From contig WRHM01000010.1 of the NCBI GenBank assembly GCA_009783265.1, forward strand, positions 1 to 64,000: a stretch of 64,000 nt of DNA, written 5' to 3'. A program made the translations under genes and the position numbers. The notes under the pieces were generated by a model. That model was not told the DNA's origin. It searched no databases and worked only from the letters and a program-made list of their open reading frames with translations. This DNA is from Oscillospiraceae bacterium. GTDB taxonomy: Bacteria > Bacillota > Clostridia > Oscillospirales > WRJC01. This document shows, piece by piece, positions 34,526-42,823 of the stretch. The stretch's first letter is position 1, and the number at the start of each line of letters is the position of its first letter.

Positions 34526-36637
34526 ATGAAAAATAAAAAGATAATACTGATAATATCGGCTTTTTTGATTTGCGCTATATTGCTGCCATGCTTGTCCGCG
34601 TGCAAGACAAACGACGGCGATAACACCAATACCAAAGATAATAACAATAATAATAACGTGAATATTGAAAACGTCGGCAATAATAATCCTGATAATTCAG
34701 GGACAAGCTCGAACTCAACCGAAATTGAATCTAACTACACATCGAGAGAGATAGCAGACGCAATCATGGCCGCATACGGAGACGACGATATACCCGAAGA
34801 TACATTTTTCGAATATTTCTACAGCGGAGCGGACCCTAACGGCGAGAACTACCTCGACCCCGAAAAGGCCGGACGCATGATAAACGGTAACTCGGCACCG
34901 GTGAAAGAGATGGAGTACATAGAGGACTACGCGATGTATGTGCCCATCGGGAATCACTTTTTCGAGGTGATGGTGATGAGGGTGACTGATGAGGGTAGCG
35001 TGGGAGCGGTGAGGGAGATAGCGGAGAGGAGGGTGAAGCGTAAGGACAACGGAGACATACGGTTTTACGTAGAGCACGAGGTACCGTTGATCGAGGGAGC
35101 GAAAGTGGCAGTAGTGGGGAGGTATGTGATCTTGCTTGTTACCACTGACAATTCCATCGCTGATTCTATTATTGCCGATTTGATAAAATCCGGGAATAAT
35201 TCAAGCCTATCAGTAAATCCAACTGAAATTGAAAATAATAATAACCCCGAAAATACAGAAGATATAGAAAAAATAACAGAACCAGAAACACCCATTCAGC
35301 CTGAGACAAACAAACCTGTGGCTATAGATGAAATAGTAAATATCGAACCGGAAATATTGTTTGATATTGACCAGTTTAAAACTTTAATAACCGAAAAGCC
35401 GACTGACGAGCAGACAGTTCAAACTGACCCTCCTGAAGAACCGGCCAATGCCAGAAGAACCGCAATCCCAAGCGTAGCTGTCAAAAACTACAGCCACAAC
35501 ACAAGCTTTATGATAGGCGGCAAATGCGAAGTCGGCGCGATGATAAGAGTGACGGGAGGAACCGAAGAAATATATACGGGGTCGCATTACGGCGATTATC
35601 TTGTAGAAGTCCCGTTTTCAAATACTGGTTCTTCAACTTTAAAACTGACGGCTGAGCTTGACGGTAAACTCCCAAGCGAAGAAATTACTTTTATCGTAAA
35701 GCCGCAAAAAGATATAAGCTATTATGAAGATTACGGAGCATACGGGGTTATTTTGGGATATAACTATATGAGTTTTTTCGACGACTGTTTGTCTGATTAT
35801 ATCGGCGATAATTTAATCACCGAAAAAGAAATAGAAACCCTTAGAACAAGAACAGCCAAAAGAATAAGCGATTTGAGGGCTAAAGGCTGCAACGCTGAAA
35901 TAATATATCTGCTTTCGCCTAATACTATGAGAATCTGGCCCGAAGATGTGCCGAGGCGTTATACCGAACGTAAAGACGACACTCTTATACGGCAATGGAA
36001 AGAAGGCGTAATTGCGGGCGGAGCGACAGTTCTCGACCTGACCGATCTTATGATGGCGCATAAATATGACGAAATGAAAATATGGCACAAGACAGATTCT
36101 CACTGGTCTGAATACGGCGCTTATCTGAGTTATATCGAACTGATGAATTATATCGCAAAAAAATTCCCCGACGCCGCGCCGAGGCCGGATTCGGATTTTG
36201 AATTTTATAACAAAGAAGTAAACTTCGGCGATATTTACGCGACACTCGGATTATCGCTCTCGGATTTATGCGAAACAAGCACGTTTGTAAATTTCAAGTT
36301 TGACCCTCCGCATTTTAATCCGGATTATAACACCGGTCACGTTAATATATATGACGAAAACTGTACTATGAGAATGAGCGTCAGGCCGCTTCATATAAGA
36401 GTGCAGTTCCCACATACAACGGAGTCAAACGTATCGGGAAAACTGCCTACGGCATATTTTTTCAGGGATTCGTTTGAAGGCCCGCTGCACGCGTTTTATA
36501 CAGACAGATTCGCAACAGCTACGTTTAAAGGCATGTGGGATTATAATTTTAATATAAATCAAATTACAGAGCTTGATCCGGATTATATTATATATGTAAT
36601 CAACGAGAGAAATATCAAAAACGTTTTATATAATTAA
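34526..36637 (+). CDS. DUF4358 lipoprotein fused to a DHHW-type acetylation domain
   Basis: A 703-residue lipoprotein: signal peptide with lipobox LSAC (residues 23-26), an Asn/Asp/Thr-rich linker, a DUF4358-like domain at about 73-215 (SREIADAIMAAYGDDD...), a long Pro/Glu linker, a beta-rich segment around 310-390, and a C-terminal DHHW-like domain with KTDSHWSEYGAY near 522 and FFRDSFEGP. The second His of DHHW is replaced by Ser-His. The DUF4358 part uses unlike codons (GAG, AGG, GTG) at roughly 34900-35130. It is the third gene of the MBOAT operon and probably sits outside the membrane. Confidence 0.85.
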   Translation: MKNKKIILIISAFLICAILLPCLSACKTNDGDNTNTKDNNNNNNVNIENVGNNNPDNSGTSSNSTEIESNYTSREIADAIMAAYGDDDIPEDTFFEYFYSGADPNGENYLDPEKAGRMINGNSAPVKEMEYIEDYAMYVPIGNHFFEVMVMRVTDEGSVGAVREIAERRVKRKDNGDIRFYVEHEVPLIEGAKVAVVGRYVILLVTTDNSIADSIIADLIKSGNNSSLSVNPTEIENNNNPENTEDIEKITEPETPIQPETNKPVAIDEIVNIEPEILFDIDQFKTLITEKPTDEQTVQTDPPEEPANARRTAIPSVAVKNYSHNTSFMIGGKCEVGAMIRVTGGTEEIYTGSHYGDYLVEVPFSNTGSSTLKLTAELDGKLPSEEITFIVKPQKDISYYEDYGAYGVILGYNYMSFFDDCLSDYIGDNLITEKEIETLRTRTAKRISDLRAKGCNAEIIYLLSPNTMRIWPEDVPRRYTERKDDTLIRQWKEGVIAGGATVLDLTDLMMAHKYDEMKIWHKTDSHWSEYGAYLSYIELMNYIAKKFPDAAPRPDSDFEFYNKEVNFGDIYATLGLSLSDLCETSTFVNFKFDPPHFNPDYNTGHVNIYDENCTMRMSVRPLHIRVQFPHTTESNVSGKLPTAYFFRDSFEGPLHAFYTDRFATATFKGMWDYNFNINQITELDPDYIIYVINERNIKNVLYN

Positions 36638-36666
36638 AATAATGATTAATATAAAAGCATAAAATC

Positions 36667-36700
36667 TCAGGGACGAAATGTATTTTCGCCCCTGAATTTT
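36667..36700 (+). terminator. Terminator of the acetylation operon
   Basis: TCAGGG-A-CGAAA pairs with TTTCG-C-CCCTGA (36667-36695) with one mismatch, followed by ATTTTTATAAATTTATTTG. Confidence 0.75.
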
Positions 36701-36756
36701 TATAAATTTATTTGTTTTTAAATGCGGATTTTTCACGTTATATTTATATATTATGA

Positions 36757-36785
36757 TTGACAATAGGCTCAGAAACAGTTATAAT
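36757..36785 (+). promoter_or_regulatory. Consensus promoter of butyrate kinase
   Basis: TTGACA (36757-36762) and TATAAT (36780-36785), spacer 17 bp, about 46 bp before the start codon. Confidence 0.8.
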
Positions 36786-36831
36786 GTGTTTGTGTAAACT
36801 AATATATTTCCGGCAAAGGAGTTATAAAATT

Positions 36832-37893
36832 ATGTATAGGATTTTTGTTATAAATATCGGGTCGTCAAGCCTGAAAGTGGCTTTGTATGAAAACGACAAA
36901 GAAATATGGTCTGTGTCAAAACGTCACGCCCCTGAAAAAATACGCTCTTTCTCTTCTGTTTATGACCAGATAGATTTTCGTATGGAATCTATCGACGAAG
37001 TTATATCTGAAAAAAAAGTGGATTTTTCTCAAATCGACGTTATAGCCTGCCGCGGCGGTTTCTGCAAGCCGCTCGAAAGCGGGACTTATGCCGTCAACGG
37101 CGCATTGCTTGATGATTTGAAATTTTCACGCTGGGGTGAACATGCCGCAAATATAAGCCCGTTCTGCGGTAAAATTTTATCTGAAAGATATAATAAGCCC
37201 GTTTTTTATACAGACCCTGTCTCTGTCGATGAATTTATGCCGGAAAGCTATATAACAGGACATCCGGATATACGCCGCATCTGCAAAGTCCACGCGCTAA
37301 ATCATAAAGCCGTTGCGCGTTACGCCGCGCGCGAATTAAATAAACCGTATGAAGATTGCAATTTTATAGTGGCGCACATGGGCGGCGGGATTACAGTCGC
37401 GGCGCACCGTAAAGGACGCATGATCGACGCTTGCAGCCCCGCCGAAGAAGGACCGTTTTGTATTGACCGTCCGGGACAGCTGCCTAATCTGCAATTACTC
37501 GAATATATTTTTTCGTCGGGCAAATCAAGGGACGAATTATACCGCGAGTTATCCACCGGAGGCGGAATCATGGCTTATACAGGCTTGGTTGATTTGATTA
37601 AAATAGAAGAAATTGCAGTGACTGATAAAAATTTAGCATTGCTTCTCGATACAATGTCGTATAGAATAGCGTTTTATATATTAGGATATTTAGCTGCTTT
37701 TGACGGCGAAAATATAGACGCTGTGATTTTAACCGGAGGCATGGCGAAATCTGACTGGATTGTCCCCGCTGTGTCAAAGAGGGTTTCGCCGTATGCGAAA
37801 ATTCTCGTTTACAAGGGCGAGTATGAAATGCAGGCTCTTGCAGAAGGCGCGATGCGCGTTATGTCGGGGGAAGAAGAAGCAAAGGTTTATTAA
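36832..37893 (+). CDS. buk: Butyrate kinase
   Basis: A 353-residue kinase of the acetate/butyrate kinase (ASKHA) family, converting butyryl-phosphate and ADP to butyrate and ATP. N-terminal VINIGSSSLKVALYEND is the phosphate-1 motif, and VAHMGGGITVAAHRKG and VILTGGMAKS are the adenosine/phosphate-2 elements. I start at the ATG at 36832 (AAAGGAG upstream); an earlier in-frame start would overlap the -35 box. No phosphotransbutyrylase (ptb) gene lies next to it here. Confidence 0.9.
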   Translation: MYRIFVINIGSSSLKVALYENDKEIWSVSKRHAPEKIRSFSSVYDQIDFRMESIDEVISEKKVDFSQIDVIACRGGFCKPLESGTYAVNGALLDDLKFSRWGEHAANISPFCGKILSERYNKPVFYTDPVSVDEFMPESYITGHPDIRRICKVHALNHKAVARYAARELNKPYEDCNFIVAHMGGGITVAAHRKGRMIDACSPAEEGPFCIDRPGQLPNLQLLEYIFSSGKSRDELYRELSTGGGIMAYTGLVDLIKIEEIAVTDKNLALLLDTMSYRIAFYILGYLAAFDGENIDAVILTGGMAKSDWIVPAVSKRVSPYAKILVYKGEYEMQALAEGAMRVMSGEEEAKVY

Positions 37894-37910
37894 AAAAGTT
37901 TTTTTTATTT

Positions 37911-38732
37911 TTAATATAATATATTTTCTTCTATCCATTTTGCTACGCCGTCGTTATCGTTTGTAGCGCAGATAAAATCTGCCGCCTGTTTTGCTTCGTC
38001 AACGGCGTTTTCAACGGCTACGCCTATACCACATTTCCGAAGCATTTCTACGTCGTTATAATCGTCGCCGAAAACTACTATTTCATTATTCTTAAAATAT
38101 AAAGATGTTCGTATTTTTTCAATGCTTGTCGCTTTATTTATGGATTTCCCCATTATTTGCACACATGTTCCATTATCAGTTAGATAAAACTGTGCATTTT
38201 CATTACATAATTCTTTTAAGAAAATAATTAATTTATCATCTAACGGTGTAACCGAATCTATCAGATTATTAAAAAATATAAGTATTTTTACAGTCCTGAG
38301 ATTTACAGCTTGTTGTAATGTAAGAGCTTCTTCCGAAGTGACTCCCCAGCTTTTATATCCTTTGTCTTCAAGAGGAAACCGAAATGCGTGTTTTTCATTT
38401 GTTAATTGTAATGCTATATTGAGCTTTTCATATTTACACACATTATTTATTGTTTCTTGTACAATTTCATCAGAAACAAGCAGATATTCCTTTTGCTTAT
38501 TTATTATGACACAACCGCCGTTATAATATATACCGCCATCAAATAATGATAATATATTTTTTCCCCACGACAACATATTGTTTAAAAGCGGCGGACGCGC
38601 AGTAGCAATAAAGATTTTAATACCTTTATCACGACAACGCTGAAGTATTGATATTGTATATTCAGAAACGGTATTATCATTTTTAAGTAATGTTCTATCC
38701 AAATCCGTTACAATCATTTTTATATTTTTCAC
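37911..38732 (-). CDS. HAD-family (Cof-type) phosphatase
   Basis: A 273-residue HAD hydrolase of the Cof/YidA type. Motif I VTDLDRT holds Asp10 and Asp12, motif II is the IFIATARP region, and VFGDDYNDVEML is motif IV. Such enzymes dephosphorylate sugar phosphates or FMN/PLP-like cofactors. It is convergent with butyrate kinase and directly downstream of the glycerate kinase gene, 14 bp away. Confidence 0.88.
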   Translation of the reverse strand: MKNIKMIVTDLDRTLLKNDNTVSEYTISILQRCRDKGIKIFIATARPPLLNNMLSWGKNILSLFDGGIYYNGGCVIINKQKEYLLVSDEIVQETINNVCKYEKLNIALQLTNEKHAFRFPLEDKGYKSWGVTSEEALTLQQAVNLRTVKILIFFNNLIDSVTPLDDKLIIFLKELCNENAQFYLTDNGTCVQIMGKSINKATSIEKIRTSLYFKNNEIVVFGDDYNDVEMLRKCGIGVAVENAVDEAKQAADFICATNDNDGVAKWIEENILY

Positions 38733-38746
38733 GCTATTACTCCTGC

Positions 38747-39880
38747 TTAAATCACCCTCAAAATATTTTCAGTTGTTTTATATAAATCTTCAAAACATGA
38801 CTGTTTTACTTCGGCAAAATCCGTATAAATTCGCGAACACGCCGTGAAAATCGCCTGTATTCCCAAATCGTAAACTTCTTCGCCGTATTCTCCGGTGCTT
38901 CCTGCTATTACTATAACCGGCTTATTTTGTTTTTTTGCCCGTTTAGTTATACCCGAAACTGCTTTCCCGTTTAAACTCTGCGAATCAAATCTGCCCTCTC
39001 CCGTGATAATCAAATCAGCGTCTTTTATAACATCGTCAAAATTTGCAATATCCAAAATTATATCTATTCCCGAACAGATTTTGCAGTTGATATAATCCGG
39101 GAAACTCAATAATGACGCCAATATTCCCCCAGCCGCTCCGGTTCCGGGAATATTTTTTATGTCTTTGCCTGTTTTTTCACGCAATATATCGGCGTACCGT
39201 GATAAATTCTTGTCCAATATTTTTACTGTTTTTTCGTCCGCGCCTTTCTGCGGCCCGAAAACATAAGCCGCGCCCGAAGATCCGCATAAAATATTTTCGA
39301 CGTCGCAGGCTATGATAAATTCGCAGTTTTTCAGCCGTTTATCAAGTTTTGTATCGTCTATATATTTTAATTTGCCAAGCCCTCGGTTTGACGGGATTAT
39401 TTCACGTTTGTTTTCGTCTAAAAGTTCAACTCCCAAAGCATTTATGATCCCCGCTCCGCCGTCGTTTGTCGCACTTCCCCCAAGTCCCAGAATAATTTTT
39501 TCACAATTTTTATCCAACGCATGTCTTATCAGCAATCCTGTGCCGAACGTAGAAGAATCCAGAGGATTTTTTCTGTCCTCTATCAACGTTAATCCGGATG
39601 CTGCCGCAGTTTCGATTACCGCGGTTTTGCCGTCTTTTAATATCGCGTAAAAAGAATCTATGTCCTCAAACAGGGGGTTTTTTGATTTCGCGAATATTTT
39701 TTCGCCGCCAATCGCGTATAAAAAAGCGTCAGCCGTCCCCTCTCCCCCGTCTGCAACCGGGATTTTTACGGTTTTGATTTCGTGCCTGATTTTTTTGAAC
39801 GCTTTATCTATAATTTCGCATACTTCAAGCGAACTCATTGTCCCTTTGAACGAATCCGGCGCGATTACTACTTTTTTCAT
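38747..39880 (-). CDS. glxK: Glycerate kinase (GK-II type)
   Basis: A 377-residue class-II glycerate kinase (PF02595). MKKVVIAPDSFKGTMSSLEV opens the family profile, with GLGGSATNDGG and the C-terminal ITGEGRFDSQS as other signatures. It phosphorylates glycerate to 2- or 3-phosphoglycerate. The ATG at 39880 gives the canonical N-terminus; a TTG at 39907 with AGGGG 7 bp upstream is the alternative. The predicted transcription start near 39932 rules out the longer frame from 39967. Confidence 0.92.
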   Translation of the reverse strand: MKKVVIAPDSFKGTMSSLEVCEIIDKAFKKIRHEIKTVKIPVADGGEGTADAFLYAIGGEKIFAKSKNPLFEDIDSFYAILKDGKTAVIETAAASGLTLIEDRKNPLDSSTFGTGLLIRHALDKNCEKIILGLGGSATNDGGAGIINALGVELLDENKREIIPSNRGLGKLKYIDDTKLDKRLKNCEFIIACDVENILCGSSGAAYVFGPQKGADEKTVKILDKNLSRYADILREKTGKDIKNIPGTGAAGGILASLLSFPDYINCKICSGIDIILDIANFDDVIKDADLIITGEGRFDSQSLNGKAVSGITKRAKKQNKPVIVIAGSTGEYGEEVYDLGIQAIFTACSRIYTDFAEVKQSCFEDLYKTTENILRVI

Positions 39881-39938
39881 TTGTTTTATGTTTTCGGGAA
39901 TATGCAAGAACAGTCCCCTACTCCTGTTTTTTATATAA

Positions 39939-39967
39939 ATAATATCACATATTTTCAAGTTAGTCAA
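39939..39967 (-). promoter_or_regulatory. Promoter of the glycerate kinase gene
   Basis: TTGACT (39967-39962) and TATTAT (39944-39939), minus strand, spacer 17 bp. It lies back to back with the promoter at 39988-40016. Confidence 0.6.
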
Positions 39968-39987
39968 ATAAAATTAAACAAATATTG

Positions 39988-40016
39988 TTGACAATAACAT
40001 TTGATTTATTTATAAT
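39988..40016 (+). promoter_or_regulatory. Promoter of the sugar isomerase gene
   Basis: TTGACA (39988-39993) and TATAAT (40011-40016), spacer 17 bp. Divergent promoters here suggest shared control of glycerate kinase and the isomerase. Confidence 0.8.
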
Positions 40017-40076
40017 CTATAATTACAGTAATAAAATCCAAAAAATATAATTAATTTTTTTCAGGAGGATATTTTC

Positions 40077-40847
40077 ATGCCGAATTTAAAATTAGGGGCG
40101 CAGTTATATACTGTGCGCGAGTTCACGCAAACCGAAAAAGATTTCGCTGAAACAATGAAAAAAATCGCGGCTATCGGGTATAAATACGCTCAGGTGTCAG
40201 GCATAGGCGGCGGCATTTCGCCGTATTTTATAAAACAAGTCTCGGAAGACAATAATATTAAAGTGATTTTAACGCACACTTCGCCGCAAAGAATAAAAAA
40301 CGAAACGGAAAAAGTTATCGAAGACCATGATATTTTTAACTGCGCCGGCATAGGAATCGGCGGAATGTTCGGGCATGAAAGAACAGAGGACGGATATAAA
40401 AAGTTTTGCGAGGATTTTGCTCCCGCTATCGAGAAAATCAAACAGAGCGGCAAAGTTTTTCTGTATCACAATCATGATTTTGAATTTGAAAACTACAACG
40501 GCAAAACAGGCATAGATATTGTTTTGGAAAATACAGATAAATACGGTCTGAAACTTACGTTTGACACCTGCTGGGCGCAATTCGCGGGAATTGACCCTGC
40601 GGATTTTATGGAAAAATATAATGACAGGATTTTCGCCACGCATTTAAAAGATATGTTTATTGTAGATAATAAAATAGACATGACCGAAATCGGAACAGGC
40701 ATAATGAATTTTGACAAAGTTCTTAAAGTTTCGGAAGAAAACAATATAATATGGCATTTCGTCGAACAGGACGAAGTGAAAATTGACGCTTTTGAAAGCA
40801 TGAAAATCAGTTTTGATAATTTGATGGCTATGGGAAAATTTGAATAG
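40077..40847 (+). CDS. Sugar phosphate isomerase/epimerase (TIM barrel)
   Basis: A 256-residue AP-endonuclease-2-like TIM barrel. LGAQLYTVREFTQ opens the barrel; the metal-binding segments are FLYHNHDFEFE (about 122), LTFDTCWAQFAG and ATHLKDM. Members isomerise or epimerise ketoses, inosose or related sugars; the substrate is not clear. It has a strong AGGAGG site, and no clear operon partner. Confidence 0.88.
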   Translation: MPNLKLGAQLYTVREFTQTEKDFAETMKKIAAIGYKYAQVSGIGGGISPYFIKQVSEDNNIKVILTHTSPQRIKNETEKVIEDHDIFNCAGIGIGGMFGHERTEDGYKKFCEDFAPAIEKIKQSGKVFLYHNHDFEFENYNGKTGIDIVLENTDKYGLKLTFDTCWAQFAGIDPADFMEKYNDRIFATHLKDMFIVDNKIDMTEIGTGIMNFDKVLKVSEENNIIWHFVEQDEVKIDAFESMKISFDNLMAMGKFE

Positions 40848-40892
40848 GATATATAGGGAATTTATATAATATACGATGGGAGTGAATTTATA

Positions 40893-41120
40893 ATGCAGGC
40901 ATACGAATTTTACGCTAAACCCGAAAACGGAATGATAAAAATACCGGATAAATATAAAATGCAAATTACAACGGAAATGCAGGTAATTTTATTGGAAAAA
41001 AAACAATGGAAATTCGACAGGGAAGAAGCTAACGCCCGAAGAAGAACTGATTTAATTTCTCAACCTTTTTTAAATACGAGCGGTTGGAAATTTGACAAGG
41101 AGGAAGCAAATGAACGGTAA
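40893..41120 (+). CDS. Antitoxin of a PIN-domain module, with a duplicated motif
   Basis: A 75-residue protein. The N-terminal part (IKIPDKYKMQITTEMQVILLE) looks like a small DNA-binding antitoxin domain. The C-terminal part contains WKFDREEANARR and then WKFDKEEANER, the same motif twice 27 residues apart. It overlaps the PIN toxin start by 11 bp. Family assignment rests mainly on context. Confidence 0.75.
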   Translation: MQAYEFYAKPENGMIKIPDKYKMQITTEMQVILLEKKQWKFDREEANARRRTDLISQPFLNTSGWKFDKEEANER

Positions 41121-41520
41121 AGCATTTTTCGATACCAATATATATATTTATTTGTATTCCGATGACGAACACGAGAAACAAAAAACAAGCAAAAAAATTA
41201 TAAATACAGCAAATGAATGTATAATAAGCACGCAAATTTTAAACGAAATAAACAATGTATTGATTAAAAAATGGAAAACGCACATTGAAAAAATTAAAAT
41301 GGTGCAACAAGAAGTAAGACAGATAAACGAATTGGTGTATATCAGCGAAAAAACGATTGATATGGCTATTGATTTTAACGAAAAGTATGGTTTTTCTTAT
41401 TATGATTGCCTTATGCTCGCTTCTGCGTTTGAAAACGGCTGCGATGTAATTTACACAGAAGATATGCACGATGGACAAACCATCGAAAATACGTTGAAAA
41501 TTGTAAATCCATTCAAATAA
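41110..41520 (+). CDS. PIN-domain toxin (ribonuclease)
   Basis: A 136-residue PIN-fold ribonuclease of the VapC kind. The acidic residues of the active site are seen in FFDTNIYIYL (Asp about 7), the SYYDCLMLASA segment and IYTEDMHDG near the C-terminus. The ATG at 41110 has GGAGG directly upstream and overlaps the antitoxin stop, which is typical of coupled toxin-antitoxin genes. Toxin target unknown. Confidence 0.85.
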   Translation: MNGKAFFDTNIYIYLYSDDEHEKQKTSKKIINTANECIISTQILNEINNVLIKKWKTHIEKIKMVQQEVRQINELVYISEKTIDMAIDFNEKYGFSYYDCLMLASAFENGCDVIYTEDMHDGQTIENTLKIVNPFK

Positions 41521-41554
41521 TATTTATTTTTTGCGTTTAAGGGATAATAACAAT

Positions 41555-41710
41555 ATGTTGAAAAAAACAATAAGTGTTTTTATAATATTTATCTTTTTAA
41601 TTGCCCATTTAAACAGATGGATCCGGAATATACATTCAACCGTAAAATTAGAAAAAAACATTAGTGGAAGTCATCCAAATTTTATTTGTCAATATTTTAA
41701 TAAAAAATAA
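41555..41710 (+). CDS. Possible 51-residue membrane-anchored peptide
   Basis: A short frame with AAGGGA 9 bp upstream of the ATG encodes an N-terminal hydrophobic helix (KKTISVFIIFIFLIAHL) followed by a basic tail. It lies between the PIN toxin and the next isomerase. It could be a small membrane protein or a decayed gene; no family is recognised. Confidence 0.35.
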   Translation: MLKKTISVFIIFIFLIAHLNRWIRNIHSTVKLEKNISGSHPNFICQYFNKK

Positions 41711-41740
41711 AAAAAACATATATAAGGAGTAAATTCAAAC

Positions 41741-42595
41741 ATGGTAAAATTAAGCGGATTCGCGGACGAAATCGACGACAATTTTGAAAATCAATTAAAA
41801 GGATTAAAAGAAAACGATATAGAGTATATAGAAGTTCGCGGAGTAAACGGTAAAAATATAAGCGTATTGACTCAAAACGAAATGGACGGCGCAAAAAAAT
41901 TACTGGATTTATATAAAATAAAAGTCTCGGCTATAGGCTCGCCGATTGGTAAAATAAAAATCACGGACGATTTTGACGAACATTTAAAAGTTTTCGATAA
42001 TGTTATTGCTTCGGCGTTGACTTTAGATACAAAATATATAAGAATGTTCAGCTTTTTTATACCGGATAATCAGTATAAACAATATCGCGGTGAAGTAATG
42101 CGCAGGCTTGCGGTTCTTTTGGAACGGGCAACGAAAAAAAATCTGGTTTTATGCCACGAGAACGAACGTGAAATCTACGGCGAGTCGCCGGAGCTGTGCC
42201 TTGATATTATGCAAGAGTTTAACGGCGGGATAAAATTTGTTTTCGACCCCGCGAATTTTATCGTCGGCGGATTTGAGCCGTATCCAGAGGCTTATGATTT
42301 GCTTGCCGGACATATAGAATATATGCACATCAAAGACGCCGGCGAGACCGGAATAGTTCCGGCAGGTTTCGGCAAAGGGAAAATAAAAGAAATTTTGTCG
42401 GATTTGATATTGAACAGAAACTTTGACGGTTTTTTGTCAATCGAGCCTCATTTGTCGGTTTTTACCGGTATTGACGAATTAGAGGGCGAGGGCAAAAAAA
42501 ATATGATTGTAAAAAATAAATTCAAGTCAAAACCGGAGGCGTTCGCAGCCGCTGCAAATGCGCTGAAAGATATTTTGAGTGGGATAAAAAAATAA
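41741..42595 (+). CDS. Sugar phosphate isomerase/epimerase (TIM barrel), deoxyhexose cluster
   Basis: A 284-residue xylose-isomerase-like TIM barrel. It begins VKLSGFADEIDD and carries metal-binding candidates in LVLCHENEREIYG, KFVFDPANFI, MHIKDAG and FLSIEPH. It is the first of the run leading to rhamnulokinase, rhamnose isomerase and fucose isomerase, so it may act on a deoxy-sugar (inference). AAGGAGT precedes the start codon. Confidence 0.88.
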   Translation: MVKLSGFADEIDDNFENQLKGLKENDIEYIEVRGVNGKNISVLTQNEMDGAKKLLDLYKIKVSAIGSPIGKIKITDDFDEHLKVFDNVIASALTLDTKYIRMFSFFIPDNQYKQYRGEVMRRLAVLLERATKKNLVLCHENEREIYGESPELCLDIMQEFNGGIKFVFDPANFIVGGFEPYPEAYDLLAGHIEYMHIKDAGETGIVPAGFGKGKIKEILSDLILNRNFDGFLSIEPHLSVFTGIDELEGEGKKNMIVKNKFKSKPEAFAAAANALKDILSGIKK

Positions 42596-42615
42596 ATAAT
42601 GGAGATATTTTAGCA

Positions 42616-42816
42616 ATGAAATTTATAATGGAATTTATATTTGAAACTATTATAGAAATTGCGTTTTGGGCGATTCCTGCTACGATTTTTTTCGTTTGGC
42701 GAAGAAGAAAAGACCGGAAAATCGCAAAAATAAAGCGAACTGACCGTCGCGAAAAATCCCGCGCGTTATTGACAAAAAACAAAAAGATGATAAAAAATAT
42801 TACGGAAAGGATATAA
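42616..42816 (+). CDS. Small membrane protein, unknown
   Basis: A 66-residue protein with one hydrophobic helix near the N-terminus (about residues 6-27, FETIIEIAFWAIPATIFFVW) and a highly basic tail (RRRKDRKIAKIKR). It has a GGAGAT site and ends 7 bp before rhamnulokinase. It is plausible as a real small gene, but no family is recognised. Confidence 0.5.
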   Translation: MKFIMEFIFETIIEIAFWAIPATIFFVWRRRKDRKIAKIKRTDRREKSRALLTKNKKMIKNITERI

Positions 42817-42823
42817 AAAATTT

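Noticed and set aside
36757..36831. Upstream start for butyrate kinase
   Set aside because: The extra codons include the -35 and -10 boxes of the promoter, so they lie upstream of the predicted transcript start.
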